DNA of 64,000 nucleotides from Wansuia hejianensis (GTDB taxonomy: Bacteria > Bacillota > Clostridia > Lachnospirales > Lachnospiraceae), in contig NZ_CP060635.1 in NCBI RefSeq assembly GCF_014337215.1, forward strand, positions 2,803,501-2,867,500. The letters are read 5' to 3'. A program made the translations under genes and the position numbers. Positions 53,601 to 62,865 of the stretch are shown here, one piece after another. Below the pieces are notes generated by a model that saw nothing but the letters and a program-made list of their open reading frames with translations, was not told where the DNA came from and searched no databases. Positions within the stretch are counted from its first letter, which is position 1; each line of letters begins with the position of its first letter.

Positions 53601-55685
53601 CCCCGTTTCGGGGATCTGGTCGATGATGGCGTCGATGGCGTTTTTCGCGCTCTCCATGAGGCTTGTCACCTCCGCGGCCGTTTCCGCCGCCGCGATCTGC
53701 TCCAGAGCCTCGTTCCGCGCCATCTTAATCTTATTCATCCAGACGGCGCTGTAGCTTTCCTCCGCCCGGTAATCGGTCACCACCTGAATGGCGTTGGCCC
53801 GGATTTCCTCCAGCCGTTTGTCCTCCTCATAGGAAGCCACCTGCTGGTCCAGGGCGTCCCTGCCGTCCCGGATCAGGAGACGGACCTCATCCACATCCGC
53901 CGCGGCCGCCAGCTTTTCCGTCCACACCGACAGCAGGTTGTTCAGGTCGGTCTTCTGGGCGTCCGTCAGGTCCGTATGCTCCGAAATCAGCGTTTTGCAG
54001 TATTCCTCCAGGGCGATCTGACCGTTGTCGATGGCCTCCATCAGCTCATTGTCCGCTTCGACGCCGGGCTTCACATTGTTCAGCGCCGTCCGGGCCTCCT
54101 CCATGCAGGCTGTCAGCGCCTCCTCCGTGGTCACGGCCCCCAGCTTTTCCTTGTAGGTCTGCACCAGGGCTTCAATCTGGGAATAGTTCTTCCCATATTT
54201 TTTCCGGTTCACTTCGGAAAGCCAGGCATTCAGCTCCAGCTGAGCCTGGTCGATCTGGGTCAGAAGGCCGGAGGACAGTCCCTGCCATACCAGCTTGGGA
54301 TAGCCGTCGTTCTCCGTATCATAGGAGGTGGCCATGGTGAAGGCGCTGCCCAGCTTGTATACCATCACCTCGCTTTTCATCTCCTCCTCAGTCAGCATCC
54401 TGGCCTCTCCGAGAATCTGGGTGGCGCTGCTGTTGGTCGCCCCCACCACGTTCAGGAAATTACCGGTCACGGAACGGCCGTACACGGTGCCGTAGGAGCC
54501 GCTCAGCAGGTAGCCGATGACGGCTCCCCGGCGCACATAGCCCGTATTGGCGTAATTCGTGGCGGAATAGGCGTTCTCGATCACCGGCATGGGCGGCAGC
54601 GTCTGCTGGGTCCAGTTTTCATAGCCCACCTGGCCCGCGATGCCTCCCATCTCCGTTCCGCCGCCGGTGCCGTAGCCGCTGATATTTCCCAGATTATAGA
54701 CATTCCGGACGGCGCACTCCTTGGCCGTCCCGTTGCTGTAGATTCCGGTAGCGGACACCCGCCCGGCGATGCCGCCTAAGAGGGAATTGCCCTTTACATC
54801 GCCGTAATTGCAGCTGGAATTGATTTCCGCGCCGCTCTTCACGGCCCCGGCGATGCCGCCCACGCAGAGATACCCCTGGACCGTGGCGTAGTTCGCGCAG
54901 TTCACCGCCTGGGCGTTGACGCCGTACAGCAGGCCCGCGATGCCGCCGATGTGGTTCTGGGCCATGCTCACGGTGGTGGACAGCTTGCCCTGGTTCTCAC
55001 AGTGCATCACCAGTCCCTGGCAGATGCCCACGATACCGCCGGAATTTCGGTACATGGCCTCCCCGTCCATGGTGGTCCTGGCATAGTTTACGCAGTTGAT
55101 GATCTGCCCGCTCTTCAGGTAGCCGGCGATACCGCCGCTGCCTGCCCGGAGCTGGTCGTTGGAATCCTCGCTCCCGTAATTGCCGTAGCCCTGGATCACT
55201 TTTCCCAGCACCGTCACGTTCTGGACCGTGCCGCCGTCGATGACGCCAAAGAGTCCGGCAAACCTGCGCTCCGGATCGTCCATGGTGATTTCGGCCCGCA
55301 TATACACCACCTTCTGGCCGTTGCCGTCGAAATTTCCCCGGTAGGGGTTCTCCTCCGTGTCGCCGATCATGGTCCAGTTATAGGCCGTGTTGTAGTCGTT
55401 CAGATAAATATAATCGGTCAGCCGCCCGTTGATCTCTCCCCGGCCGCTGTTGACCTCCGCCGCGAACCAGGCCAGCTCCGCCCCGGTGCCGATCAGATAG
55501 GTGCCGTCCTCGTCGGTAGCCGGAGCCGTCAGCGTCTGGCCGTCCCAGGGATTTTCCACCGAAGCCGCCAGGACCTCCGTCACAAATACGGACGCCGGGT
55601 CCGCCAGCATGGCAAAGGCCAAAAGCACCGCCAAAAGCCGCGCCAGCACGGGCGTTTTTCTCCTTTTTTTCCGTCTTGCCTCCAT
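50643..55685 (-). CDS. Giant surface protein with GLUG repeats and helical repeats
   Basis: The protein is 1680 residues from the ATG at 55685, which follows AGGAGG. An N-terminal signal (about 1-40) leads to a first GLUG-type beta region (about 40-480; units such as GGIAGYLKSGQIINC and GGIVGICQG), a helical stretch, and a second GLUG region (about 700-1080). Five helical repeats of about 62 residues follow (pattern IxxIGxV...AIxAAxxAYDxLTxxQKxLV, about 1215-1520). A Gly/Ser/Thr/Ala-rich linker and a C-terminal membrane helix with a basic tail end it. It looks like a long stalked adhesin or scaffold. Cofactor binding is not evident. Confidence 0.82.
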   Translation of the reverse strand: MEARRKKRRKTPVLARLLAVLLAFAMLADPASVFVTEVLAASVENPWDGQTLTAPATDEDGTYLIGTGAELAWFAAEVNSGRGEINGRLTDYIYLNDYNTAYNWTMIGDTEENPYRGNFDGNGQKVVYMRAEITMDDPERRFAGLFGVIDGGTVQNVTVLGKVIQGYGNYGSEDSNDQLRAGSGGIAGYLKSGQIINCVNYARTTMDGEAMYRNSGGIVGICQGLVMHCENQGKLSTTVSMAQNHIGGIAGLLYGVNAQAVNCANYATVQGYLCVGGIAGAVKSGAEINSSCNYGDVKGNSLLGGIAGRVSATGIYSNGTAKECAVRNVYNLGNISGYGTGGGTEMGGIAGQVGYENWTQQTLPPMPVIENAYSATNYANTGYVRRGAVIGYLLSGSYGTVYGRSVTGNFLNVVGATNSSATQILGEARMLTEEEMKSEVMVYKLGSAFTMATSYDTENDGYPKLVWQGLSSGLLTQIDQAQLELNAWLSEVNRKKYGKNYSQIEALVQTYKEKLGAVTTEEALTACMEEARTALNNVKPGVEADNELMEAIDNGQIALEEYCKTLISEHTDLTDAQKTDLNNLLSVWTEKLAAAADVDEVRLLIRDGRDALDQQVASYEEDKRLEEIRANAIQVVTDYRAEESYSAVWMNKIKMARNEALEQIAAAETAAEVTSLMESAKNAIDAIIDQIPETGAWDGVTLTEPVLSEEGIYQITTGSELAWFASRVNAGGSGDICGELCNDVSLGFRNWTPIGFSEARAFSGSFDGHGYTVRGLFIERADTYAGLFGYVVGTGENKIQNVTVSGTITVNGRAAYAAGIVARAEGLDRNRRCQIINCQNQVSVTVEGIKTLDAGIGGVAGRTKYAELLNCANTGSVSILSEEKGGITYYAGGVAGSVRTYTRMQNCYNSGAVWSSHTAGGLAGEVAEGGSEIYSCYNTGEITGERYAGGLVGALFSTESSIDWCYTSGPVNLNQSGLGLGALFGILSQGSEGVLYALKRSDSLNRTLVGSSADFSATGKFVSEAELQGDDVLNALNSGGSCFIHDYLGFQNGYPILSWQLTLEDFKTGAISELQTFVQEADYEPENWAAVRKIIEDSAAQIRVAADMEAVAALLTQAKAAVYEIETKADAAERQLAEARNEAIQLLENYVDLSAYRDQEQTEIRQIIADAKSYILLADSIEEVERHRDEARSKIDRLPDAWQYYQQVNMAAAAQVDSYISNIGEVIFTAYVKTAIQIARSAYDSLTDEQKELVTRYQTLIEAEETWARLEAENEVTEEDMDMAAEVDLLIDAIGDVTADSGSAIQAARLAFDSLTEKQQSLVSHPETLIGAEEVYNKLRASEVIAAIAAIGTVTLEKKDAIFAAQDLYDALTEAQKALVTDYQVLQTAIVTYQNLVVAQPVIDLIDALGSVSDVTLDSGDAIVAAIQAYNMLNGDQQQLVHNYDILAAAASVYDSLVRVQTTIQLIDRIGAVSQASGQQIADARAAYDSLTAGEKKLVTNFSVLENAEAAYAALGNPQVNGSAGTEPIPGNTAVGQSGQNGTGSGSSGTDTGNRTAAAGSASGASGDGTASDGSASDGTSSGGAASGEDASAGTDESLEEALDGSLPAWLEEQLNGMGVSLDDAVDEAALLAEAANARRRKNILLVASIVFSACALLTLLFVAALRKGAGKRREKQVHY

Positions 55686-55781
55686 CACTGTCCTCCTGGT
55701 ACTATGACGTTCCCGGGGCTGCCGCACAGAGCATTTAGGTGTCGATTGTGGACGCTTTGTTCGACGGCCCCATGATAGAAA

Positions 55782-58196
55782 TTATAGAAAATAGATGTAT
55801 TTCAGCTGCATCCGCTGGAAGAAGCCGCCCCCCGCGAAGACCCGCCGCCAGATCTTGTCCTTAAAGCGTTCCACGATGTCCCGCTGCTCCTCGGTGATTT
55901 CGTTCCCGCTGTAGACCGCCTCCTGGCGGATGGCGACCACGGCCCGGTACTCCTCCGCTGTTTCCCCGTCGAACATCTCCCGGATATTCCGCTCATAGCG
56001 GAACAGGGAAATATTGCGGATCCGAAGGCCCGCCACCGAAAGCAGGTTCATGGTATAGGCGTACAGGGCGCAGACCGCCTCACGCTTATCCGACGAGGTA
56101 AAGAGCCGTTTGGCCTTCCGGCTTTTGCGCCTCTGGAGCAGGAGCCAGATCAGGAAGCCCAGCATGACCAGCACCAGCAGGCAGGCGCCGATGAACAGCG
56201 CCACAGTCAGGATCAGCATCCAGTCGATCTGGAAGTTTTCCTCCTCCTGCTCCTCTTCCTCTTTTTCCTCTTCCTCCTCCTGGTTCTGCTCCTCTGAGCC
56301 CAGGCCGTCCAGGCCGGAAATATCCTGGTACTCGTCGGCCTTATCCATGACGTTCAGATAAGAGGGCGTGGTCTCAAAGGGCAGCCAGCCCACCCCGTCC
56401 TGATAATACTCCACCCAGGCATGGGCGTGGGTATCGTCCAAGACGTAAGGCTCCCCCGCCGTCATGGCCGCCGCGTCCTCCGGCGTCACCAGATAGCCCT
56501 CCACGTACCGTGCCGGGATGCCGTAGTACCGGAACATCATGGCCGCCGCGCTGGCAAAGTGGACGGAATAGCCCTCTTTCGTCCCCCTCAGGAAATCATA
56601 GACGAAATCCGAGCCGTTCCAAGCGCTTTCCAGCTCGTCCGTATCCGTGTAATCCGAGGTCAGCAGGTACAGAATATTCTGTTTCGCCTCGGCATAGTCC
56701 GCGTGAGCTTCCCCTTCGCCGGTTTCGGCCGGGCCCAGCAGCTCGTTGAACACGGATTTCAGCTGGACCGGAAGGTCCAAATAGGCGGAATAGACAAATT
56801 CGTTGTAGTAACCCTCCAGGTTCTGATAGGCCCGCCCCGCCTCCGTCAGGGAATCTTCCTTTAAAAGGGCGGCGTCATAGGAGGGATAGTTGGTAATCTG
56901 ATTGGACAGCGCCTCATAGGAATACTCCCGGCTGCCCCTAAGCCCCGACGCAAGCAGGCCGGAATCCCCGATCTTCTGACCATCCAGTTCGTTTCGCATC
57001 AGGCTGCCCTCCCCGGACTGAAGCTCGTAAGGCACATAGCAGTATTTGGAGCTGCCGGACAGATTTTTGACCTGAACGACGTTTTTTTCCTCCGAAGCCG
57101 CCTCATCACTCAAAGCCACCGCTGCGTCGCCTAAGCACTCCTGGCCATAGAAGCCCTCCTGGTGAAGCCAGTAGAACAAATCCCTGTTCTCCCACAGCAG
57201 CAGGGAAGCCGTATTGGTCCATCCGGTCCCCGTATAGCTTCCGCCGGTGAAGCCCCGCAGGTAATAGGATTCCGGGCGGCTCATGGTGATCTCCAGCACC
57301 GCCTCCCCCTGGGTCTCCAGGGAGCCCAGGCCCGAAAAGTCCCCCTCCGGCAGCACCTCGCCGCCGCCCCCGTAGCGGGCCTCATTGATGGTACAGGCCA
57401 GATCCTCCTTCACATCCGAAAAGAAGGGAAACTCCCCCAACGAAAGCCGGTCCGCCAGGAAGCCGCCTGCTGCCGCCAGAACCGCCGCTGCTACAGCCGC
57501 CAGGGCGAAGGCCTCCGGCAGGGCCAGCCGCTGCCGCCCGGCAGGCGTCCGTTCCCCATGGCTCCGTATCCACACCGCCAGAAAGCAGAGGGACGCCGCC
57601 ATGGCCCAGACCGGCTCCGGCCCCACTCCCGTGACCATCCACAGAAGAAAGAGGGACGCCGTCTGGAGGCCCAGCAGAAGCCGGTTGCAGGACCGCACCA
57701 GGTAGAAGCCCGGCAGGGCCGCCAAGGCGCCCAGCCAGATCAGGGCTGTGTGAAGGGCAGCCCCCTGCATCGTCTCCCCCAGGGTCACGGCGTAGGCGGG
57801 CAGCAGATAGGGAAACCGCCGTCCCAGGGCATCCACCGCGTAATTGGTGACCAGGTGAAGGCCGTTTTCCCAGATTTCCCGGAAAATCAGGGCGAATAAA
57901 ACCAGCGCAGCGCCCCAGGCCAGCAGCTTCAGCCGCCGCGCCCTCTTCCGCCCCAGGCCGCAGAGACCCATGGCCAGCGCTACGGCCCCCAGGGCGGGCA
58001 GGCATAGCCCCAGGGCGGCCGGAAGCTCCAGGGCCGAAGCCAGCCAGGCCCACAGCCCGGCCAGATACAGCCACAGGAACAGCCCGTCCACCAGAAAGGC
58101 CGTTATTCTGTTTTTTCTGTCTCCCCGCTCCGGGGCGCTCTCCAAAGCGAACGCCCGGACGCGGGATGCATTTTCCGTCTCTCTTTTCCTCTTCAT
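55782..58196 (-). CDS. Transglutaminase-like membrane protein with Ser at the catalytic Cys position
   Basis: The protein is 804 residues. Six or so membrane helices fill the first 230 residues, followed by an extracytoplasmic DUF3488/transglutaminase-core region, another membrane helix near 670-695, and a cytoplasmic tail. The core retains GIPARYVEGYLV and the His-containing DTHAHAWVEYYQDGVGWLPFE. The nucleophile position reads GYSVHFASA, with TCC (Ser, residue 544) in place of Cys. It would be inactive as a classical transglutaminase or protease, or would use Ser. It belongs with the DUF58 and MoxR genes upstream, a common triad. The start has only a weak ribosome site. Confidence 0.82.
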   Translation of the reverse strand: MKRKRETENASRVRAFALESAPERGDRKNRITAFLVDGLFLWLYLAGLWAWLASALELPAALGLCLPALGAVALAMGLCGLGRKRARRLKLLAWGAALVLFALIFREIWENGLHLVTNYAVDALGRRFPYLLPAYAVTLGETMQGAALHTALIWLGALAALPGFYLVRSCNRLLLGLQTASLFLLWMVTGVGPEPVWAMAASLCFLAVWIRSHGERTPAGRQRLALPEAFALAAVAAAVLAAAGGFLADRLSLGEFPFFSDVKEDLACTINEARYGGGGEVLPEGDFSGLGSLETQGEAVLEITMSRPESYYLRGFTGGSYTGTGWTNTASLLLWENRDLFYWLHQEGFYGQECLGDAAVALSDEAASEEKNVVQVKNLSGSSKYCYVPYELQSGEGSLMRNELDGQKIGDSGLLASGLRGSREYSYEALSNQITNYPSYDAALLKEDSLTEAGRAYQNLEGYYNEFVYSAYLDLPVQLKSVFNELLGPAETGEGEAHADYAEAKQNILYLLTSDYTDTDELESAWNGSDFVYDFLRGTKEGYSVHFASAAAMMFRYYGIPARYVEGYLVTPEDAAAMTAGEPYVLDDTHAHAWVEYYQDGVGWLPFETTPSYLNVMDKADEYQDISGLDGLGSEEQNQEEEEEKEEEEQEEENFQIDWMLILTVALFIGACLLVLVMLGFLIWLLLQRRKSRKAKRLFTSSDKREAVCALYAYTMNLLSVAGLRIRNISLFRYERNIREMFDGETAEEYRAVVAIRQEAVYSGNEITEEQRDIVERFKDKIWRRVFAGGGFFQRMQLKYIYFL

Positions 58197-58268
58197 GGGT
58201 TTTCTGTCTCTCTGTCTGTCCTTTATTCGTTTCCCGTCTCTGCCTGTCCTTTTGGCGCGCCGGGAATG

Positions 58269-59444
58269 TCAAATTTCTATATAAGAGAGGGCCTCCGCCG
58301 CCGTCTCCGGCGAAGCACCCACCACCGCCATGCCGTCCCGCTGGTCGAGGCCGCCCCCTCCGGGGCTTATGAGTACCTCCGTCAGCAGGCATTGGCTGGC
58401 CAGAAAGCTCAGGCCGGGCCGGTGCTGGGGCGTGAAAATCACCACATGGGCAAATTCCAGCTGCTCCCTGCTCTCCATGTAATGCTCGGCCACGGACATG
58501 CCATCCTCGCCGGGCACCGCGCCCAAAAGGCCCGGAAGCAGGCCCGGAAGCTCCTCCTCATTTTCCAGCTCCACGCAGGAAAAGGTGTTCTCCTCGTGGT
58601 TCTGCCAGCCCACGCTGTGTACGGTCTGCTGGCTCAAAAGCTCCTGGGAAACGGAAAGCAGAGCCTCCGCCAGGGCGTCCAGGCAGTCGGGCTCCGGCTT
58701 TTCGCCGCCCGGCAGGCTGCCCGTCTCCAGCAGCAGTAAGATGGTATTCTGAATGGGCAGGCCGTAGTCCCGCACCATCAGGCTGCCGAACTTTTCCGTC
58801 AGCTTCCAGTGAATCTGGCGGATGCGGTCGCCGGGCCGGTATTCCCGGATGGCAAAAGTTTCCGAGGGGTCGTAGCCCGCCTTCCGCATGGAATATTCAT
58901 CGCTGTCCATATCCGCGCTCTCCCCGTAGGAAATCTGGGTTTCCACGGAAAAGGTGCGGGGAGAGGCCAGGGTCAAGGCGCAGACCTCCTCCGGAAGCCG
59001 CACCCGGAAGCGGAACAGGCCGAAGAGGTCGAAGCAGGTGAGCTGCCTCACCGAGACCCGCACCCGTCCGCTGTGGCGGCTTTTGAGCCGCAGCTCCGTC
59101 CCCGTGCGGCTCCTGGCCGGGGCGGCCATCCGCAGGGTGGACAGCTCCCGCTCTCCGGTCAGCAGATTCTCGCAGCAGACCTGGCAGAGCAGGCGGTCGG
59201 CCGGAAAAAGACTCTTATTTTCCACCGAGAGCCGTCCCGCCGTGACCGCCCCTTTCTCCCCGTAGGGGGAAAGGGTCAGCTCCGCCCGCAGCCGCCCTGC
59301 CGTCCGCCTGGCCGCCAGAGCTGCCAACAGAGGCAGGACCGCCGACACGGCCAGCAGCAGATACCCCGCCGCGCTCTCGGTGACGGCCAGGAAGAGAAAG
59401 GCGAAGGCCAGCCACAGAACCCACAAAACTCTGGATTTTCTCAT
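58269..59444 (-). CDS. DUF58 domain membrane protein
   Basis: The protein is 391 residues from the ATG at 59444, which follows GAGGGAGG; the frame to 59567 overlaps the MoxR gene and lacks a site. Two N-terminal membrane helices precede a cytoplasmic region with the DUF58 signature YRPGDRIRQIHWKLTEKFGSLMVRDYG near 190-215 and a VWA-like fold after it. DUF58 proteins nearly always pair with MoxR AAA ATPases, as here, and are thought to be their substrates or adaptors in assembling envelope complexes. Confidence 0.88.
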   Translation of the reverse strand: MRKSRVLWVLWLAFAFLFLAVTESAAGYLLLAVSAVLPLLAALAARRTAGRLRAELTLSPYGEKGAVTAGRLSVENKSLFPADRLLCQVCCENLLTGERELSTLRMAAPARSRTGTELRLKSRHSGRVRVSVRQLTCFDLFGLFRFRVRLPEEVCALTLASPRTFSVETQISYGESADMDSDEYSMRKAGYDPSETFAIREYRPGDRIRQIHWKLTEKFGSLMVRDYGLPIQNTILLLLETGSLPGGEKPEPDCLDALAEALLSVSQELLSQQTVHSVGWQNHEENTFSCVELENEEELPGLLPGLLGAVPGEDGMSVAEHYMESREQLEFAHVVIFTPQHRPGLSFLASQCLLTEVLISPGGGGLDQRDGMAVVGASPETAAEALSYIEI

Positions 59445-59455
59445 GTCAGCCTCCC

Positions 59456-60391
59456 TCAGCGCCCCCGGTCCGGCGATTTTGTCCGCTTCATCACCTGCAG
59501 CAGCGCGTCTCTGGCCGTCAGTTCCGCCACCCGCGCCCTGGGGTTCATGATGACCCTGTGGGCGCACACGTCCAGGAATACCTGCTGGACATCCTCCGGC
59601 ATGACGAAATTCCTGCCGTTCAGGTAGGCGTGAGCCTTGGCCATGCGCACCACGGCCAGGGCCCCTCTGGGACTGACGCCCAGGCGGATCATCTCGTCCT
59701 GACGGGTCTCCATGGCCAGGGATGTGACATATTCCAGAATGGCGTCCTCCACATGGACGGCCCGGACCTCCTCCTGCATGGCCAGGATTACCTCCCTGGG
59801 AACAACCCCTTCCGCCCGGTCAATGGGGTTCACCGTCTGGCGGTCCCTCAGAATATTCACCTGGCTCTGGAAATCGGGATAGCCCATTTCCAGGCGGATC
59901 ATAAACCGGTCCAGCTGGGCCTGGGGCAATAGCTGGGTGCCCGCGGAGCCCACCGGGTTCTGGGTGGCGATGACCACAAAGGGCTTCGGCAGCCCATGGG
60001 TCACGCCGTCCACCGTCACCTGGCCCTCCTCCATGACCTCCAGAAGGGCCGACTGGGTTTTGCTGGAGGTCCGGTTGATCTCGTCGGCCAGCAGCAGATT
60101 GGTCATGACTACCCCCGGCTTGTAGTCAAAGCTCCCCGTTTCCTTATTGTATACGGAAAAGCCCACGATGTCCGACGGCACCACGTCGGGGGTAAACTGC
60201 ACCCGGTGGTAATCCATCCCCATGACCCGGGAGCAGGCCACCGCCAGGGTGGTCTTGCCCACGCCGGGAACGTCGTCCAGAAGGACGTGGCCTTCCGACA
60301 AAATAGCCATCAGCACCCGCTCCACCACGGTGCGCTTTCCCACAATTACCTTCTCAATCTCTTTGATCACAGCGTCTGTGCGACTGTTCAT
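59456..60391 (-). CDS. MoxR-family AAA+ ATPase
   Basis: The protein is 311 residues. It has Walker A DDVPGVGKTTLA near 40-50, Walker B LLLADEINR near 103, sensor ATQNPVGSAGT near 145, and the MoxR RPxDVV-like segment VVPSDIVGF near 75. It is a cytosolic chaperone-like ATPase that matures metal-dependent or multi-domain proteins in other systems. GGAGGAAAC lies upstream of the ATG. It is placed between the DUF4430 protein gene and the DUF58 gene with short gaps of 11 and 18 bases. Confidence 0.92.
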   Translation of the reverse strand: MNSRTDAVIKEIEKVIVGKRTVVERVLMAILSEGHVLLDDVPGVGKTTLAVACSRVMGMDYHRVQFTPDVVPSDIVGFSVYNKETGSFDYKPGVVMTNLLLADEINRTSSKTQSALLEVMEEGQVTVDGVTHGLPKPFVVIATQNPVGSAGTQLLPQAQLDRFMIRLEMGYPDFQSQVNILRDRQTVNPIDRAEGVVPREVILAMQEEVRAVHVEDAILEYVTSLAMETRQDEMIRLGVSPRGALAVVRMAKAHAYLNGRNFVMPEDVQQVFLDVCAHRVIMNPRARVAELTARDALLQVMKRTKSPDRGR

Positions 60392-60409
60392 CTGTCCGTT
60401 TCCTCCTCG

Positions 60410-62704
60410 TTATCCGTAAACTCCCGTATCGACCTCCACGCCCACGTCGTTGCCCACATCCAGGGTATACAGCAGATGAATCTCATCGCCGTCCCGGAGG
60501 GCCCAGGTTCCCATGCCCAGGGCAATGTACTGGTGATTCACCGTAACCATCCAGCCGGAGCCGGAGGTAAAGTCCTTTTCTCCCAGGCTGTCCAGGCTGG
60601 CCGGGTTCTCGTCCAGCCAGAAGCCCTCCTCCTCCAGCAGGGAGCGCTCCTCCTCCGATATGCTCCAGCCTTCCAGAATCCCCTGCTTCTGAATGTGCCG
60701 CAGCCAGTAATCACTGCCGGAGGGGCTGCCGTCGTGGATGGTCGTATAGCCGTAGGCCGCCAGCCGCTCCTCAATCACCTCCGCGACGCTCTTTCCAGAG
60801 GATACCATGACGTACTCGTCAATCATGGTCCCCAGACCCACCGTCTCGGCCGACATAATCAGATGGATCTTCATGCTCTGCTCCTCCGGGTCGAAATAGA
60901 TAGTCAGGGTCTTTTCCGCCGTGTACTGGTTGGCATCTACGGCGCGGACATAGAGCGTATTCTCCCCCTCGGTCAGATAGAGGTTAAAAACATATTCCGC
61001 GGTCCCGTAGGCGATGCTGTCAAAATTCAGGTATTCCCCGTTCAGATACACCTGGAAATCCGTGCCGTACTGATCCAGCCAGTTCCCGGCGCTGTCCTGG
61101 ACCTTGACGCCGACCTGTTTCGGATTCTTGCGCACCGTCTCGCCGTCGGCCAGGTCGATTTCAATTCTAACTTCATTGGTACCGCTTCCTCCCGAGGGCG
61201 TCTGCCTCTGGAAAGTAATTTCCCACTGATACCACTGCCTCTCCCCGTCGGAATCCAGGCAGACCACCTCAAAGACCGTGGGCTGGCTGGTATCTAGGGC
61301 CACCGTGGCGTAGTTGTCGCCGCCCGCCAGGCTGGTCAGGTCCACCGTCCCGTTCCGCGTCGCGGCCGTAAAGCTGATGAGCTGCTCCTTCCCCGTATTT
61401 TTGGAATAGGTAAGGCGCACGGAAAAGTCTGAGGACTCCGACGCATAGGTCCAGGCGGTCAGGCCCTTGAACACCTTGTCCCCCACGGAGCGGTCGTTGG
61501 AAATGGTCTCGGAGAACCGGGCGCTGGGGCCGTCGAACCGCACCATGAAGCTGCCGGTTTGATACACAAGGGTGCAGGTAAAGGTCTTCTGCTCCGTGCC
61601 CGACACGTCCGCCACCACCCGCAGGAGGTTCTGGTCGCCGGGCGTCAGCGAAAGCCGGTAAATCCCGTCGGAATCCGCCGACTGCGGCACGCCGCCGAGC
61701 CTCACCCGGCTGCTGACGGCGGAAATGGTTCCTCCGGTGTTCTTCTCGGCGATGACCTCCACCCAAAAGCTCTCCTGGTAAACGGTCAGGGTTCCCCCGT
61801 CGGGCAAATCCTCCCCGGTCCGGGCGTTGACCACCCGGAGGGAAACCGTCCCTTCCGGTATGTAAGTAATCGTATAGACCTTCGTACAGGCCGTATACTC
61901 ATCGACGGTGGTGTTCTCCCTGGCCCGGAATTTCAGCATGACATAGACGCTGTTGGCCCCTTCCTGAAGCCGAATCCGATTGTCCCCGGTGGCAGCCGTC
62001 TGCTGGGCGCCGTTCACGAACACCGTAAACCGGGGATCGTCCAGCTGCAGCCCCTTTTCCGTCAGGGAAATGGTAAAGGAATAGTCCTGCTCCGTGACCT
62101 GACAGTCCCGGAGGCTGGTGGTGAAAAGCTCCTTGGCCTGCTCCGCGTTCAGGGTCTTTTCTTCCCCGCCCTCGGTGGGCAGGTTTCCCGTTTCGCCCCC
62201 GCCACTTCCGCCGCCTTCCCCGCTGCCCTCGCCGGGCCCATCGCTGCCGCTGCCGTCTGATCCTGTCGAAGATGATGTCTGGTTTTTCTGAATCAGGGAC
62301 AGCAGGCTGCCGCTCAAGGCGTCCGAGGTCACAGGCTGGTTCACATAGGTGCTTCCCTGCTGAGGCTGCTGCTCCTGCTGCTTTTCCTGCTGCTGCTCCT
62401 CCTGGGGCTGGGCCGTTTCCTGCTGCTCCTGCTGCTCTTCCTCTTCCTCCTGCTCCGCCTCGCTGCCGCTTTCGCCGGAATTGATATTGGCATTCTCCAC
62501 GCCTGCCAGCTGCTCCTGGTCCATGGCAAGTGTGGAGGAGGTCAAATACATGCGGGAAGCCTCCGCCTCCCGGCTCTCCATGGGATTTTCCGGAGCAGTC
62601 CGCCCAAAACCGGCCAGCAGCACGCACAAAACCAGCGCCAGACCCATTACCCCCAGCGCTGCCCCCGTCTTTTTCAGTTTTTCTCCGGTTTTCAATCCTT
62701 TCAT
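60410..62704 (-). CDS. Large exported protein ending in a DUF4430 (transcobalamin-like) domain
   Basis: The protein is 764 residues from the ATG at 62704 (AGGAG ten bases upstream); the frame continues to 62755. It has an N-terminal helix/signal (KKTGAALGVMGLALVLCVLLAGF), a long Glu/Gln low-complexity stretch near 80-130, a Gly/Ser linker, then several Ig-like or cadherin-like beta domains (about 190-600). The C-terminal domain ends with GSGWMVTVNHQYIALGMG, LRDGDEIHLLYTLDVGNDVG, matching the DUF4430 pattern of the 210-residue protein. It is probably anchored by its N-terminus and extends from the membrane. Ligand unknown. Confidence 0.8.
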   Translation of the reverse strand: MKGLKTGEKLKKTGAALGVMGLALVLCVLLAGFGRTAPENPMESREAEASRMYLTSSTLAMDQEQLAGVENANINSGESGSEAEQEEEEEQQEQQETAQPQEEQQQEKQQEQQPQQGSTYVNQPVTSDALSGSLLSLIQKNQTSSSTGSDGSGSDGPGEGSGEGGGSGGGETGNLPTEGGEEKTLNAEQAKELFTTSLRDCQVTEQDYSFTISLTEKGLQLDDPRFTVFVNGAQQTAATGDNRIRLQEGANSVYVMLKFRARENTTVDEYTACTKVYTITYIPEGTVSLRVVNARTGEDLPDGGTLTVYQESFWVEVIAEKNTGGTISAVSSRVRLGGVPQSADSDGIYRLSLTPGDQNLLRVVADVSGTEQKTFTCTLVYQTGSFMVRFDGPSARFSETISNDRSVGDKVFKGLTAWTYASESSDFSVRLTYSKNTGKEQLISFTAATRNGTVDLTSLAGGDNYATVALDTSQPTVFEVVCLDSDGERQWYQWEITFQRQTPSGGSGTNEVRIEIDLADGETVRKNPKQVGVKVQDSAGNWLDQYGTDFQVYLNGEYLNFDSIAYGTAEYVFNLYLTEGENTLYVRAVDANQYTAEKTLTIYFDPEEQSMKIHLIMSAETVGLGTMIDEYVMVSSGKSVAEVIEERLAAYGYTTIHDGSPSGSDYWLRHIQKQGILEGWSISEEERSLLEEEGFWLDENPASLDSLGEKDFTSGSGWMVTVNHQYIALGMGTWALRDGDEIHLLYTLDVGNDVGVEVDTGVYG

Positions 62705-62865
62705 CCGCCTTCCGCTCCTGTCCTTTCCTGTTCCTTCTGTCGATACTCCGCCCATAAAATGGGGCGGAGGCGGGGCTGCCGCGGGAAGCCCTCAACGCTC
62801 CTTCCATGTTTCGATGCTTCCCGCGCCAGCTCCGGCATGCGCGCCCTTTTTATGGCCGTTTGCCC

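Noticed and set aside
52335..54779. Plus-strand frame of 814 codons
   Set aside because: It is antisense to the giant GLUG protein and repeats only because that protein repeats.
59996..61297. Plus-strand frame of 433 codons
   Set aside because: It is antisense to MoxR and the large DUF4430 protein, without a start signal.
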